Shown here piece by piece: positions 30,810 through 39,824 of a stretch of DNA of 64,000 bases; position 1 is the stretch's first letter, and the number at the start of each line of letters is the position of its first letter. Source of the stretch: Geothrix sp. (GTDB lineage Bacteria; Acidobacteriota; Holophagae; Holophagales; Holophagaceae); the NCBI GenBank assembly GCA_019449415.1, contig JAGRPP010000017.1, positions 347,823-411,822 of the forward strand. Direction: 5' to 3'. Both the position numbers and the translations under genes were made by a program. A model generated the notes under the pieces. The model was not told the origin of the DNA. It was given only the letters and a program-made list of their open reading frames with translations, and made no database searches.

Positions 30810-32375
30810 ATGAATTCCGAAGCACGACCCGCCAACGCCTCACCCACCCTCCAGGAACTCCTGGATATGGAGAAGATGACGCTCTCCTCGAAGGTGAGGG
30901 AGGCGCAGAGCCCCACCGAGCAGTGGATGCGCTACCTGGGATTCCCAGGCGGCATCCTGCTGTTCCTCCTCATCTACTACCTGCCGGCCGGCGCGGGGCT
31001 GAGCGCCTCGGCCCAATCCGGCGCGGCCTGCTTCATGCTCGCCCTGGTCTGGTGGGTGACCGAACCCTTCCCGACCTATGTCACCTCCCTCGTCCTGATG
31101 TTCCTGCTGCTGGTAACGCGCACCTCGAACGCCAAAGCCATCATGGATGTCCTGGGGATGGAGGTGATCTGGCTGAACCTGTTGGCCTTCATCCTGAGCT
31201 CCATGCTGGTGAAGACCCGTCTGGCCAAGCGGATGGCCCTCTGGCTGGTGCTGCGCTTCGGCCACATGGCCAGCTGGGCCCTGCTGGCCTTTGTGGTCCT
31301 GCAGCTGGCCCTGGCGCCGCTCATTCCGGCCACGGCCGCGCGATGCGTGATGACATTGCCGCTCATGATCGTGGTCGCCACCATCTACGGCTCCACGGAA
31401 GCCACGCCGAACGCCTTCGGCAAAAACATCATGCTGCTCAACCTGGCCTGCATTTCGGTGCTCTCGTCCATCACCATGACCGGGAGCTCGGCCAACCTCA
31501 TCGCCGTGGGCCTCATCCAGAACATGGGCGGGCACCGGGTCTACTACATGGACTGGATGCGGCTGGGCGCGCCGGTGGCCATCGTCACCATGCTGCTCAT
31601 GTGGATCCTCGGACAGAAGCTCCTGTTCCGCATCAAGCCCGAGGACCAGGTTCCCCAGGTGGAAGGCGGACTCGATCTGGTCCGGGAGCAGTACCGGGCC
31701 ATGGGCCCCCTGAGCTTCCAGGAGAAGAAGGCCATCGCCATCTTCAGCATGGTGCTGTTCCTGTGGATGACGGACATCTTCCACATGCGATGGTTCGGCG
31801 TGGAGATCAGCGCGCCCTTCGCCGCGCTGCTGGGTGCGGTGATCGTCCTCTTCCCCCGCTGGGGCATCCTGTCCTGGGCCGAGGCGGACATTCCCTGGCA
31901 CCTGCTGATCTTCAGCGCGGGCGCCTACGCGGGCGGCCTCGCTCTGGACGACACCGGCGCCGCCGAATGGGGCGTCCGGATGCTCTTCGGGGGGATGAAC
32001 CTCAAGGGGGTGCCCTTCGGAATCACCTACACCGTGGTGATCTCCGTGATGATGTACAGTCACCTGCTCACCACCTCGAAGACCGTCCGCACCCTCATCA
32101 TGATTCCGATCATCATCACCTTGGCCAAGGCCCTGGGCTGGAATCCGCTGTCTCTCGCGCTTCCCGCCGCCCTCTGCATCGACTGGGTGGTAGGCCTTCC
32201 CATCAGCGGCAAACCGAATGTGATCCTCTTCTCCACCAACCAATACACGGTTTCGGACAACTTCAAGTACGGGATGCTCACCTGCACCCTCGGGGTGCTG
32301 ATCCTGGTGATCTCCGGAGCCACCTGGTTCCACTGGCTGGGCATCACGCCTGCGTTCTGGGCGGTGGCGCCATGA
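30810..32375 (+). CDS. DASS/SLC13-family anion:cation symporter
   Basis: 521 residues, about 12 membrane helices. Conserved elements of the family: WWVTEPFPTYVTSLV near the first helices, the re-entrant SNT-like motif TMTGSSANLIAVGL, and a C-terminal second motif around LPISGKPNVILFSTNQYTVSD. Members carry di- and tricarboxylates, sulfate or (in fungi) phosphate with sodium or protons; the location in this locus suggests phosphate or another inorganic anion. About 60 hydrophilic residues precede the first helix. ATGA overlap with the next gene. Confidence 0.82.
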   Translation: MNSEARPANASPTLQELLDMEKMTLSSKVREAQSPTEQWMRYLGFPGGILLFLLIYYLPAGAGLSASAQSGAACFMLALVWWVTEPFPTYVTSLVLMFLLLVTRTSNAKAIMDVLGMEVIWLNLLAFILSSMLVKTRLAKRMALWLVLRFGHMASWALLAFVVLQLALAPLIPATAARCVMTLPLMIVVATIYGSTEATPNAFGKNIMLLNLACISVLSSITMTGSSANLIAVGLIQNMGGHRVYYMDWMRLGAPVAIVTMLLMWILGQKLLFRIKPEDQVPQVEGGLDLVREQYRAMGPLSFQEKKAIAIFSMVLFLWMTDIFHMRWFGVEISAPFAALLGAVIVLFPRWGILSWAEADIPWHLLIFSAGAYAGGLALDDTGAAEWGVRMLFGGMNLKGVPFGITYTVVISVMMYSHLLTTSKTVRTLIMIPIIITLAKALGWNPLSLALPAALCIDWVVGLPISGKPNVILFSTNQYTVSDNFKYGMLTCTLGVLILVISGATWFHWLGITPAFWAVAP

Positions 32376-33088
32376 GGATCCTCCTGCTTCTTCCCTTCCT
32401 GGCACCCTGCCTGCTGATGGCCACAGACATCCAGTCCTATGTCGTGCGGCTCCACGCCGACGAACAGGGGTCCGGCCAGGCCACGGCCACGGTGGTCCTC
32501 ACGGGTGCGATGCCCGGCACACTCAGCCTGCCCCTGGGCTTTCCCTCCCCTGAGAATCCGCGGCTGGTGGAAGCGCCAGCCGGCGTGGGCCTGGAATGCG
32601 GACCGCGAAACGGCATGACCACCCTTCGCTTCCATCTGCCCGAGGGCCTGCCGGCCACGACCACCCTGCGCGTCGCCTTCGAGGTGAAGCGGGCCATCCA
32701 GGAGGTTCAGCTGGGGCCGGGCGAGCGGAGCACCCTCCCCGCGAACAGCCGCCTCTTCCGGCACGCCTTCGTGAACACCCAGGAAACCGCCATCGGGAGC
32801 TACCGGTTCGAGTTCCTCTTCCCGGAGGACATGATCGCCCAGGCCATCCGGGAGCAGCTGCCGAAGCCAAAGAAATCGGAAGTCGGTCCCCGGGTGCTCC
32901 TCACCCAGCTCGATGGCCATCAGGCCGCCGTCCTGCAGTTCACGGGCCTTCGCCAGGGCGATGACACCTCCATGGTCGTGGAGGTGGTGCCAAGGCGCCG
33001 GTCTTCTGGCTGGCTGATTGCCGGTGTCGCCCTCGCAGGACTCTACCTCGTCTACTTCAAAGACCTCGTGTCCAGGAAGCGGTCCTAG
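32372..33088 (+). CDS. Exported, C-terminally anchored protein of unknown function
   Basis: 238 residues, start ATG 32372 overlapping the permease stop (ATGA), so translation is coupled. Signal peptide RILLLLPFLAPCLLMATD; two beta-rich regions; C-terminal helix SSGWLIAGVALAGLYLVYF followed by a basic tail, placing the body in the periplasm. Not recognised. Coupling suggests it assists the DASS permease. Confidence 0.72.
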   Translation: MRILLLLPFLAPCLLMATDIQSYVVRLHADEQGSGQATATVVLTGAMPGTLSLPLGFPSPENPRLVEAPAGVGLECGPRNGMTTLRFHLPEGLPATTTLRVAFEVKRAIQEVQLGPGERSTLPANSRLFRHAFVNTQETAIGSYRFEFLFPEDMIAQAIREQLPKPKKSEVGPRVLLTQLDGHQAAVLQFTGLRQGDDTSMVVEVVPRRRSSGWLIAGVALAGLYLVYFKDLVSRKRS

Positions 33089-33148
33089 CGGACCACCCCC
33101 ACAGTCACACCTCACCCGCAGCCGATCCCGGCCGCCTTGGAGCGTCAT

Positions 33149-34438
33149 TTGTTCCCACCGCAGTTCACACCCTTCCTTCTCACCGTCGCCATCAGCACGC
33201 TGATCGGCATCGGCCTGCGTGAATACTACGAGCAGGAAGGAAAGCGGGACACCTTCGGGACGGTGAGGACCTTCATCTTCCTCGGGCTGCTGGGTCACAT
33301 GCTCTACCGGATCCCGGTCATCGGCGCCTACGCCTTCCTGGTGGGCATGGTGGTGGTGGGGCCCTTCCTCCTGGTCTACTACAACCACAAGGTCAGCCAG
33401 CAGAAAAGCCCCGGGCTCATCGGCGTGCTCATCGCCCTCCTAACCTACAGCGTGGGCCCGGTGGTGATCCATGAGCCGCACTGGTACCTCGTCGCTTTCG
33501 CCATCACCATCCTCTTCGTGCTGCACTCCAAGGGCCGAATCCGGCAGTTCACGGACCGGCTGGAAACCGGCGAGGTGGTGACCGCCTGCAAGTTCCTGGC
33601 AATCGCCGGCGTCATCCTGCCCCTGATCCCGGCGGTCCCGCCCATGGATGGCTTGGCCGGGAAGATCTTTGCCGTGCTCCCGGTCGGGCCGCACCAGATC
33701 TGGATGGCCGTGGTGGTGACCACCGCCATCTCCTACTTCGGTTATGTGCTGCAGACCTACCTCTACCCCAAGAAGGGCCTGCTGCTGACGGGCCTGATCG
33801 GGGGGCTCTACTCCAGCACCATGACCGTTCTCGTGATCTCCAAGAAGACCCGCGCCCACAGCCACCAGGCCGGGGAGGCGGCCGCGGCCATCATGCTGTC
33901 CACCCCCACGATGTATCTGCGGATCCTCTTCCTGGTCGCGGCCTTCATGCCCCTTGGCGCCATCCGGCTCGTGCCGCCCTTCCTGCTCTTCTCGCTCATG
34001 GCCGGCGCCTATGCCTGGTGGTTGCGCCGTGGCGGCGCGCCCGCCACCGATCCGGCCGAGGGCGACGAGGTGGTGGAGGTCAAGGAACGCAACCCGCTCG
34101 AGCTGAACGCCGCACTGCTGTTCGCCCTCATGTTCGTCACCGTGTCCCTGGTCACCAAGTTCGTCCTGCTGCGCTTCCAGGAAATGGGGCTCCGGATGCT
34201 CTCCTTCCTCGTGGGCGCTTCCGACATCGTCCCCTTCATCGTGTCGGTCCTGCAGGGGAACCTCGGCATCGGCACGCACCAGATCCTTCAGGCCATCGTC
34301 ATCGCCACCGCCTCGAACAATGTGATGAAGACGGCCTACACCTTCGCCTTCGGCCATCGCCAGACCGCCCGCCTCACGGCCCTCGGCATGGCGGGGATCG
34401 TCGGCCTCTCCTTCCTCTACGCCGCCCTGGCCTTCTAG
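33149..34438 (+). CDS. MgtC/SapB-DUF4010 membrane protein, copy A
   Basis: 429 residues from TTG 33149: GGAG lies six bases before it and the residues after it (FPPQFTPFLLTVAIST) align with the ATG-started copy at 35281 (LPPQVAPFLLTLAIST). N-terminal MgtC/SapB-like helices (LIGIGLREYYEQ, DTFGTVRTFIFLG) then the DUF4010 core with QFTDRLETGEVVTACKFLAIAG, GLIGGLYSSTMTVLVISKK and a C-terminal LVGASDIVPFIVSVLQG. About 12 membrane helices. Function unknown; MgtC proteins are linked to Mg and ATP/phosphate homeostasis. Confidence 0.83.
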   Translation: MFPPQFTPFLLTVAISTLIGIGLREYYEQEGKRDTFGTVRTFIFLGLLGHMLYRIPVIGAYAFLVGMVVVGPFLLVYYNHKVSQQKSPGLIGVLIALLTYSVGPVVIHEPHWYLVAFAITILFVLHSKGRIRQFTDRLETGEVVTACKFLAIAGVILPLIPAVPPMDGLAGKIFAVLPVGPHQIWMAVVVTTAISYFGYVLQTYLYPKKGLLLTGLIGGLYSSTMTVLVISKKTRAHSHQAGEAAAAIMLSTPTMYLRILFLVAAFMPLGAIRLVPPFLLFSLMAGAYAWWLRRGGAPATDPAEGDEVVEVKERNPLELNAALLFALMFVTVSLVTKFVLLRFQEMGLRMLSFLVGASDIVPFIVSVLQGNLGIGTHQILQAIVIATASNNVMKTAYTFAFGHRQTARLTALGMAGIVGLSFLYAALAF

Positions 34439-34522
34439 GCCTGGCCGGCATCTTCCCGCCCCTGCCCCCAGGGGCACCCGCCCTGGATGGATCTCCCATC
34501 CACCCCTCACTGGAGCAACCCC

Positions 34523-35161
34523 ATGTCCGATGTGTTTGCCAAGAACACCGCCACTTCCGCCGAAGACGCCCTGAAGGTCATTCCCCGAGCCGAGTTCCGA
34601 GTCTTCGGCCACGGCGTCATTGAGCTGGTGAAAGAGAAGATGTGGAACGGCAAGACCGTCCTCTTCCAGGCCCGCCGCATGCCCAAGGAGACCTACTTCC
34701 TGAGCGCGAAGACGAACGAGGCCAATGTGAAAGTGCGCGACGGCCTGCTGGACATCAAGACCAAGGTGGGCGAGACCCCCGAGGGCTATGAGATCTTCCA
34801 GCCCCGCGGGAAGTTCCAGTTCCCTGTGAAGAAGGAGGATCTGGCCACCATCCTGTCCCACCTCAAAGCCGAGATGGCCCTGGACAAGGATGTCTACACC
34901 ATCGAGGAATTCATCGCGATGGCCCGCAAGCACCCTGACCTGGTTCCCGTCGCCGTCGAGAAGATGCGCTACGGATTCACCATTGACGGCATCATCTGCG
35001 AGTACGCCCAGGTCTGGTTCAACGGCGCCATGGTGGAATCCGCCTGTGCCGAGAGCGAGAACTACGACGGGATGCGCCAGGTAATCGAGGGTCTTGGCAT
35101 CGCCGCCATGCCGAACACCAACTACCTGAAGGCCGCCAAGGGCGTCATGGGCATGGAATAG
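34523..35161 (+). CDS. Divergent CYTH-like protein, paralogue B
   Basis: 212 residues from ATG 34523 (GGAG 7 bases upstream). Opening strand AEFRVFGHG, then NVKVRDGLLDIKTKV, EIFQPRGKFQFP, and late strands FTIDGIICEYAQVWFNG and ESACAESEN. These pair with paralogue A (29659). Conserved acidic and basic strand positions suggest a triphosphate tunnel fold, but the order of charged residues differs from canonical CYTH. Flanked by the two MgtC/DUF4010 genes, which suggests it works with them. Confidence 0.65.
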   Translation: MSDVFAKNTATSAEDALKVIPRAEFRVFGHGVIELVKEKMWNGKTVLFQARRMPKETYFLSAKTNEANVKVRDGLLDIKTKVGETPEGYEIFQPRGKFQFPVKKEDLATILSHLKAEMALDKDVYTIEEFIAMARKHPDLVPVAVEKMRYGFTIDGIICEYAQVWFNGAMVESACAESENYDGMRQVIEGLGIAAMPNTNYLKAAKGVMGME

Positions 35162-35280
35162 GTTCTCCCCAGATCCATGCCCCACCTCGGGGCGGCTTCG
35201 GGGGGAGCCGTCCCGGGGCCTGCGGAGGGACCCTCCCTGATGCTTGCCCCTTCCTCCTGTTCCACCGTCCCGGAGTCCCC

Positions 35281-36615
35281 ATGCTTCCACCCCAGGTGGC
35301 GCCCTTCCTGCTGACCCTCGCCATCAGCACCCTGATCGGCATCGGTCTGCGGGACTACTACGAGAGCGAAAAGAAGTTCGACACCTTCGGCACGGTGCGG
35401 ACCTTCGTCTTCCTCGGCATACTGGGCTTCATGCTCTACCAGATCCCCGCGGTCGGCCAGATCGCGTTCCTGCTGGGCATGGCCGCGGTAGTCCCCTTCC
35501 TGCTGGTCTACTACAGCAACAAGGTGCGCCAGAAGAAGAGCCCCGGGCTCATCGGCGTGCTCATCGCCCTGCTCACCTACACCACCGGGCCCGTGGCACT
35601 CCACCAGCCCCACTGGTTCCTGGTGCTCTTCGGCGTCTCGATCCTGTTCATCCTCCATTCGAAAGGGCGGATCCGCCAGTTCACCGACCGGCTGGAAACG
35701 GGCGAGGTGGTCACCGCCTGCAAGTTCCTGGCGATCGCCGGGGTGGTGTTGCCGCTGATCCCGAGCCTGCCGCCGACCTCCGGGGCCATGGGCCAGATCT
35801 TCACGGTGCTGCCCGTGACCCCGCGTCAGATCTGGATGGCAGTGGTGATCACCACGACCATCTCTTACCTGGGCTATGTGCTTCAGACCTACCTCGTCCC
35901 CCGCAAGGGCATGTTGCTGACGGGTCTGATCGGCGGGGTCTACTCCAGCACGGTGGCCGTCTTGGTGCTGGCCAAAAAATCCAAGCGCCACCCCGGACAC
36001 GACCAGGAGGCCGCCGCGGCGATCCTGCTGGCGGTCTGCATGATGTACCTGCGCCTCCTGGTGCTGGTTTCCATCTTCCGCGTCAGCTCGGCCCTCCAGG
36101 TGGGACCGGCTCTGCTGATTCTGGCTGGCCTTGCTGCTGGTTACGCCCTCTGGATTCGCCGTGATCAGGCTGTGGCGCCGGGCGCCCCCATCACCGAGGA
36201 CTTGCCGGCCGAAGCACCAGCCGAAGGCATCACACCGACGGAGAGTGAAGAACCGGCCCTGCACAAGAATCCTCTCGAGATCAATTCCGCCCTCTTTTTC
36301 GCTGTCATGTTCGTGGCCGTCTCGCTGGCCACCAAATACGCCCTGCTCTACTACAAGGGCATGGGCCTGCGGATGTTGTCCTTCCTGGTGGGCTGTTCAG
36401 ATATCACTCCCTTCGTGGTGTCCGTGCTGCAAGGCAACCTGGGCATCGGCACCTCCCAGATCCTGCAGGCCATCATCATCGCCAGCGCCAGCAACAACCT
36501 GCTGAAGGTGGCCTACACCTACCTGTTCGGCACGCGGCGCACCGCCAACCTGGCCGCCATGGGGATGATCCCGCTGGCGGTGCTCTCGATCCTGTATTCC
36601 ATCCTCTTTCTCTGA
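35281..36615 (+). CDS. MgtC/SapB-DUF4010 membrane protein, copy B
   Basis: 444 residues. Same domain order as copy A with high identity in the core (LETGEVVTACKFLAIAGV, SNKVRQKKSPGLIGVLIALL) and an extra acidic loop at about 305-325 (ITEDLPAEAPAEGITPTESE) before the last helices. The two copies flank paralogue B, suggesting a local duplication that was kept. Possibly subunits of one transporter or channel. Confidence 0.83.
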   Translation: MLPPQVAPFLLTLAISTLIGIGLRDYYESEKKFDTFGTVRTFVFLGILGFMLYQIPAVGQIAFLLGMAAVVPFLLVYYSNKVRQKKSPGLIGVLIALLTYTTGPVALHQPHWFLVLFGVSILFILHSKGRIRQFTDRLETGEVVTACKFLAIAGVVLPLIPSLPPTSGAMGQIFTVLPVTPRQIWMAVVITTTISYLGYVLQTYLVPRKGMLLTGLIGGVYSSTVAVLVLAKKSKRHPGHDQEAAAAILLAVCMMYLRLLVLVSIFRVSSALQVGPALLILAGLAAGYALWIRRDQAVAPGAPITEDLPAEAPAEGITPTESEEPALHKNPLEINSALFFAVMFVAVSLATKYALLYYKGMGLRMLSFLVGCSDITPFVVSVLQGNLGIGTSQILQAIIIASASNNLLKVAYTYLFGTRRTANLAAMGMIPLAVLSILYSILFL

Positions 36616-36645
36616 TGCTGCATTCCCATCCCTGACGGAGATGTC

Positions 36646-37701
36646 TTGCCCCACCTCATCTGCCTAATCGTGTTCGTGCTGCTGGCGGTGGGTGTCGCCC
36701 AGGGTGCCGTCCCCTCGTTCCATGTACTCGCCAAGGGGAAGACGCCTTCCTTCGCGAAGGAAGGCCCCCGGCGTCAGGATCTCAGCGGCGCCATCTGCGT
36801 GGATGGAAGGGCCTACCTGGCCTACGACGGAGGGCTCAACTCAGAGCACCCGGAGATCCGGGTGGCCAACCTGGATCGCCTGGAGGAAGCCGGCGCCGTC
36901 CTGCCCCGGGTGGTGCAGCAGAAGGACCTGGAAGGCATCACCTTTCATGCCGGACAGTTCTATGTCCTTTCCAGCCTTGCCCAGGCGGACGAGGACACCG
37001 AGTCCTACCGGTTGTTGACCTCTTTCACCCTGGATCCCACCCGGAGGTTCGTCCACCAGGAACGCGCCACCGTCATCCGCGACCTGTTGCTGGAAGGCCT
37101 GAAGACCCTCCCGGACGAACGATGGTACTCGAGGGTGGCCGCCACCTTCGGCGTAAGGGGCGGACTCAATACCGAGGGCCTCTCCTGGGTTCCGGGGCGG
37201 CCGGAGACCCTGGTGATCGGACTGAGGTCGCCGCTGTACGGCCCCGCCTTCGGAGACCCCACCTTCGGCAAGGCTTTCACCCTGAACCGCGGCAAGGCCC
37301 TGCTCGCCTTCGTCTCGAAGCCGTTCTCGGATCGGCCCGAGGTTCGGATGCAACCGATCGACCTGGAGGGCCAAGGCATCCGGGACATTCAATATGTGCC
37401 CGCCCTGGGCGCCTATCTGGTGATCGGCGGCCCCGTGGACAAGGCCGCGGGCTACTCCCTCTGGCTGTGCTCGCTGAAGGGGGAGACCGAGCGCATCCGG
37501 TTTCCTGAATTCGAAGGGCTGTGCCGCCCTGAGGCCATCATGCCCATTCCTGGGAAGAACGAGGTCTACCTCTTCAGCGAAGAAGGTGGATCCTTCTGCG
37601 AGGCACCCGCCTACACCTACCTCCGCCTGTCCTTCTCCGTTACCGAACCCACAAGCACCCTCTCAGCCCATGGGCCACGACAAACGGGCATCCCCCGATA
37701 G
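36646..37701 (+). CDS. Exported DUF3616-like beta-propeller protein
   Basis: 351 residues from TTG 36646 with GGAG five bases before; an ATG at 36641 is out of frame. Signal peptide LICLIVFVLLAVGVAQGAVPS. Family landmarks are DLSGAICVDGRAYLAYD, QKDLEGITFHAGQFYVLSS, GLNTEGLSWVPGRPETLVIGLRSPL (split here by context) and GQGIRDIQYVPALGAYLVIGGP. DUF3616 proteins are predicted extracytoplasmic propellers of unknown role. Last gene of the co-oriented locus. Confidence 0.78.
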   Translation: MPHLICLIVFVLLAVGVAQGAVPSFHVLAKGKTPSFAKEGPRRQDLSGAICVDGRAYLAYDGGLNSEHPEIRVANLDRLEEAGAVLPRVVQQKDLEGITFHAGQFYVLSSLAQADEDTESYRLLTSFTLDPTRRFVHQERATVIRDLLLEGLKTLPDERWYSRVAATFGVRGGLNTEGLSWVPGRPETLVIGLRSPLYGPAFGDPTFGKAFTLNRGKALLAFVSKPFSDRPEVRMQPIDLEGQGIRDIQYVPALGAYLVIGGPVDKAAGYSLWLCSLKGETERIRFPEFEGLCRPEAIMPIPGKNEVYLFSEEGGSFCEAPAYTYLRLSFSVTEPTSTLSAHGPRQTGIPR

Positions 37702-37755
37702 GGCGACGAACGGCCCTTCATCCAACCGGAGACACGGCTCCCGATTCACTGGATC

Positions 37756-38781
37756 ATGTCTCCCATGGACAAGTCGGCGGATCACTCCAATCACCCCCAG
37801 AATCCCGCTCCATCCGGGAAAGCTCCCTCGGGTGACGAGACCGGACAGCCTGAAGCGGGTTCGCGCAGCCTTCGCAGGTTTTCACCCCAAGAAAATAAAT
37901 CATCTATTTACAATCAATGCATCGAGCTGCTCGACATGATCAAGTTCGAGCACACCGTGTTCGCCCTGCCCTTTGCTTTCCTGGGCGCGCTGGGGGCCGC
38001 CCAGGGGCTGCCGCCGCTGAGGACCATCCTCTGGATCCTGGCGGCGATGGTCGGCGCCCGGACGGCGGCCATGACCTTCAACCGCCTGGTGGACGCGGAC
38101 CTGGATGCGGAGAATCCGCGGACGGCGGGCCGGGCCCTCCCCGCCGGCCGGGTCTCCAAGGCCGGGGCCATGGTGTTGATGGGCGCCGGCATCGTCCTCT
38201 TCGGCCTGGCGGCCGGCGCCCTCGGCCCCCTCACCTGGGCCCTGTCGCCGCTGGCGCTGATCATCATCCTCGGCTATTCGCTCTGCAAGCGCTTCACCAC
38301 TTGGGCCCATGTGGTGCTGGGGCTGTCGCTGGCCGGGGCGCCGCTGGGCGCCTGGATCGCGGTGTCGGGCCGGATCGAGGCCCCGGCCCTGTGGCTGTCC
38401 GGTGGCGTGCTGGCCTGGACCGCGGGGTTCGACATCCTCTATGCCCTGCAGGATGAGGGCTACGACCGCACGAAGGGTCTCCACTCCGTACCCGCGCGCC
38501 TGGGGACCTCGGGGGCGCTGGGGCTGTCCCGCGTCCTCCACGGGCTGGCCCTGGTGGCCTGGGCCCTGTTCAACCTCCAGATGGGCAGCCACGCCCTGCC
38601 CTGGATCGGTTGGGCGGCGGTCGCGGCCATGCTGGCCCGGGAGCAGTGGCTGGTCCGGGGTGGAGACCTCTCCCGCATCGACCAGGCTTTCTTCACGCTG
38701 AACAGTTTTGTGGGGCTCGTGTTTTTCTTGGGCCATGCCTTGGAATGGTGGCTTTCAAAGTCGATGCTGGCCCCGATCTAG
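37756..38781 (+). CDS. UbiA-family prenyltransferase (4-hydroxybenzoate type or MqnP-like)
   Basis: Up to 341 residues. Two aspartate-rich motifs: NRLVDADLDAENPRT and DEGYDRTKG, separated by membrane helices (about nine in all). Family members begin close to the MIKFEHTVFALPF segment (ATG 37936), so the first 50-60 residues, hydrophilic and proline/glycine-rich, may not be translated; AT-rich DNA with TACAAT at 37909-37914 supports a promoter there. Attaches a prenyl tail to an aromatic acid in quinone biosynthesis; in menaquinone users of the futalosine route the equivalent is MqnP. Inner membrane. Confidence 0.85.
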   Translation: MSPMDKSADHSNHPQNPAPSGKAPSGDETGQPEAGSRSLRRFSPQENKSSIYNQCIELLDMIKFEHTVFALPFAFLGALGAAQGLPPLRTILWILAAMVGARTAAMTFNRLVDADLDAENPRTAGRALPAGRVSKAGAMVLMGAGIVLFGLAAGALGPLTWALSPLALIIILGYSLCKRFTTWAHVVLGLSLAGAPLGAWIAVSGRIEAPALWLSGGVLAWTAGFDILYALQDEGYDRTKGLHSVPARLGTSGALGLSRVLHGLALVAWALFNLQMGSHALPWIGWAAVAAMLAREQWLVRGGDLSRIDQAFFTLNSFVGLVFFLGHALEWWLSKSMLAPI

Positions 38782-38841
38782 ATCGTTCGTTGTAAGAAGA
38801 CGATTCGATCCTCGACGGCTTCCCAGGTATGCTGGGATTCC

Positions 38842-39813
38842 ATGTCCAGCCAACCGCCCGAACGCCGCCGCGCTGTCCGCTCCAGCCGCCCCGATTCCAT
38901 GCGGTGGCTCACGGTCATGGTGGTCTTCAGCCACCGCACCTTCCGCTGGTCGCTGACCCGCCGGACGATGCTCTGGGTCCTCGGCTGCGTGGCCGGCTTC
39001 TCGGCCCTGGCCATGATCGGCTCCGGCTACGGGTTCTGGGCCACCAAGAAGATCATGAGCTTCGGCCGCCTCCAGCAGGAAACCCAGGAGCAGCAGCAGC
39101 TGATCCGGTCTTCCCTGGACCAGGCCCAGGCTCTGGAAGCCGAGGTCGCCACCCTTCGCCAGCAGCACACGGAACTGCTCAAGCTGCTGGACCCCAAGGC
39201 CCCGGCAGCCTCGCCCCTCCCTGCCCCACCGAACCAGCCCGATTCGACGCCCCCGCCCCCCGGGGCCCGGGAGCGCCTCTCCCGGCTGCGCCAGGATCTG
39301 GATTACACCGCCAAGCAGGCCGCGGTTGTGCGCGCCCGCATGGCGCCCGTGCTCCGCTCCTGGAGCCACACGCCCTCCATTCCGCCCACGGCCGGCTACA
39401 TGAGCTCGGGCTTCGGCGTCCGCGTCAGCCCCTTCTCCCGGGGCAACGAAACGGGCGACGGCCTGCTGGGCTACCACTCGGGCATCGACATCAGCAATGT
39501 CCTGGATACGCCCATCCAGGCCACGGCGGATGGCGAAGTGGTGGAAGCGGGATGGATGGATCGCTATGGCTGGGGCGTCCGCGTACGGCACACGGATGAC
39601 CAGGAAACCCTCTACGCCCACATGAACCACCTGAATGTGAAAGTCGGGCAGCAGGTCTCCCGGGGAGATATCCTTGGGGCCATGGGACGCTCGGGCAATG
39701 CAACCGGCGTCCATCTTCATTACGAGGTCCGGCGGAACGGGAAAGCCGTGAATCCCCAACCCTACCTCCGCCTTCAGCGGCAGTGGCTGAAGGCCCTCGG
39801 CAAGCCGTCCTGA
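38842..39813 (+). CDS. M23-family peptidase (LytM-type), membrane-anchored
   Basis: 323 residues. One transmembrane helix at about 42-62 (MLWVLGCVAGFSALAMIGSG), a coiled coil (QQETQEQQQLIRSSLDQAQ, 75-115), a proline-rich linker and the M23 domain from about 185. Zinc-site motifs: YHSGIDISN and the C-terminal HLHYEVRRNG; GDGLLGYHSG and YAHMNHL are also typical. Cleaves peptidoglycan cross-links in the periplasm or regulates another hydrolase. Twelve bases before a bactofilin gene, a pairing known from cell-shape loci. Confidence 0.9.
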   Translation: MSSQPPERRRAVRSSRPDSMRWLTVMVVFSHRTFRWSLTRRTMLWVLGCVAGFSALAMIGSGYGFWATKKIMSFGRLQQETQEQQQLIRSSLDQAQALEAEVATLRQQHTELLKLLDPKAPAASPLPAPPNQPDSTPPPPGARERLSRLRQDLDYTAKQAAVVRARMAPVLRSWSHTPSIPPTAGYMSSGFGVRVSPFSRGNETGDGLLGYHSGIDISNVLDTPIQATADGEVVEAGWMDRYGWGVRVRHTDDQETLYAHMNHLNVKVGQQVSRGDILGAMGRSGNATGVHLHYEVRRNGKAVNPQPYLRLQRQWLKALGKPS

Positions 39814-39824
39814 AGGAGCGCCCC

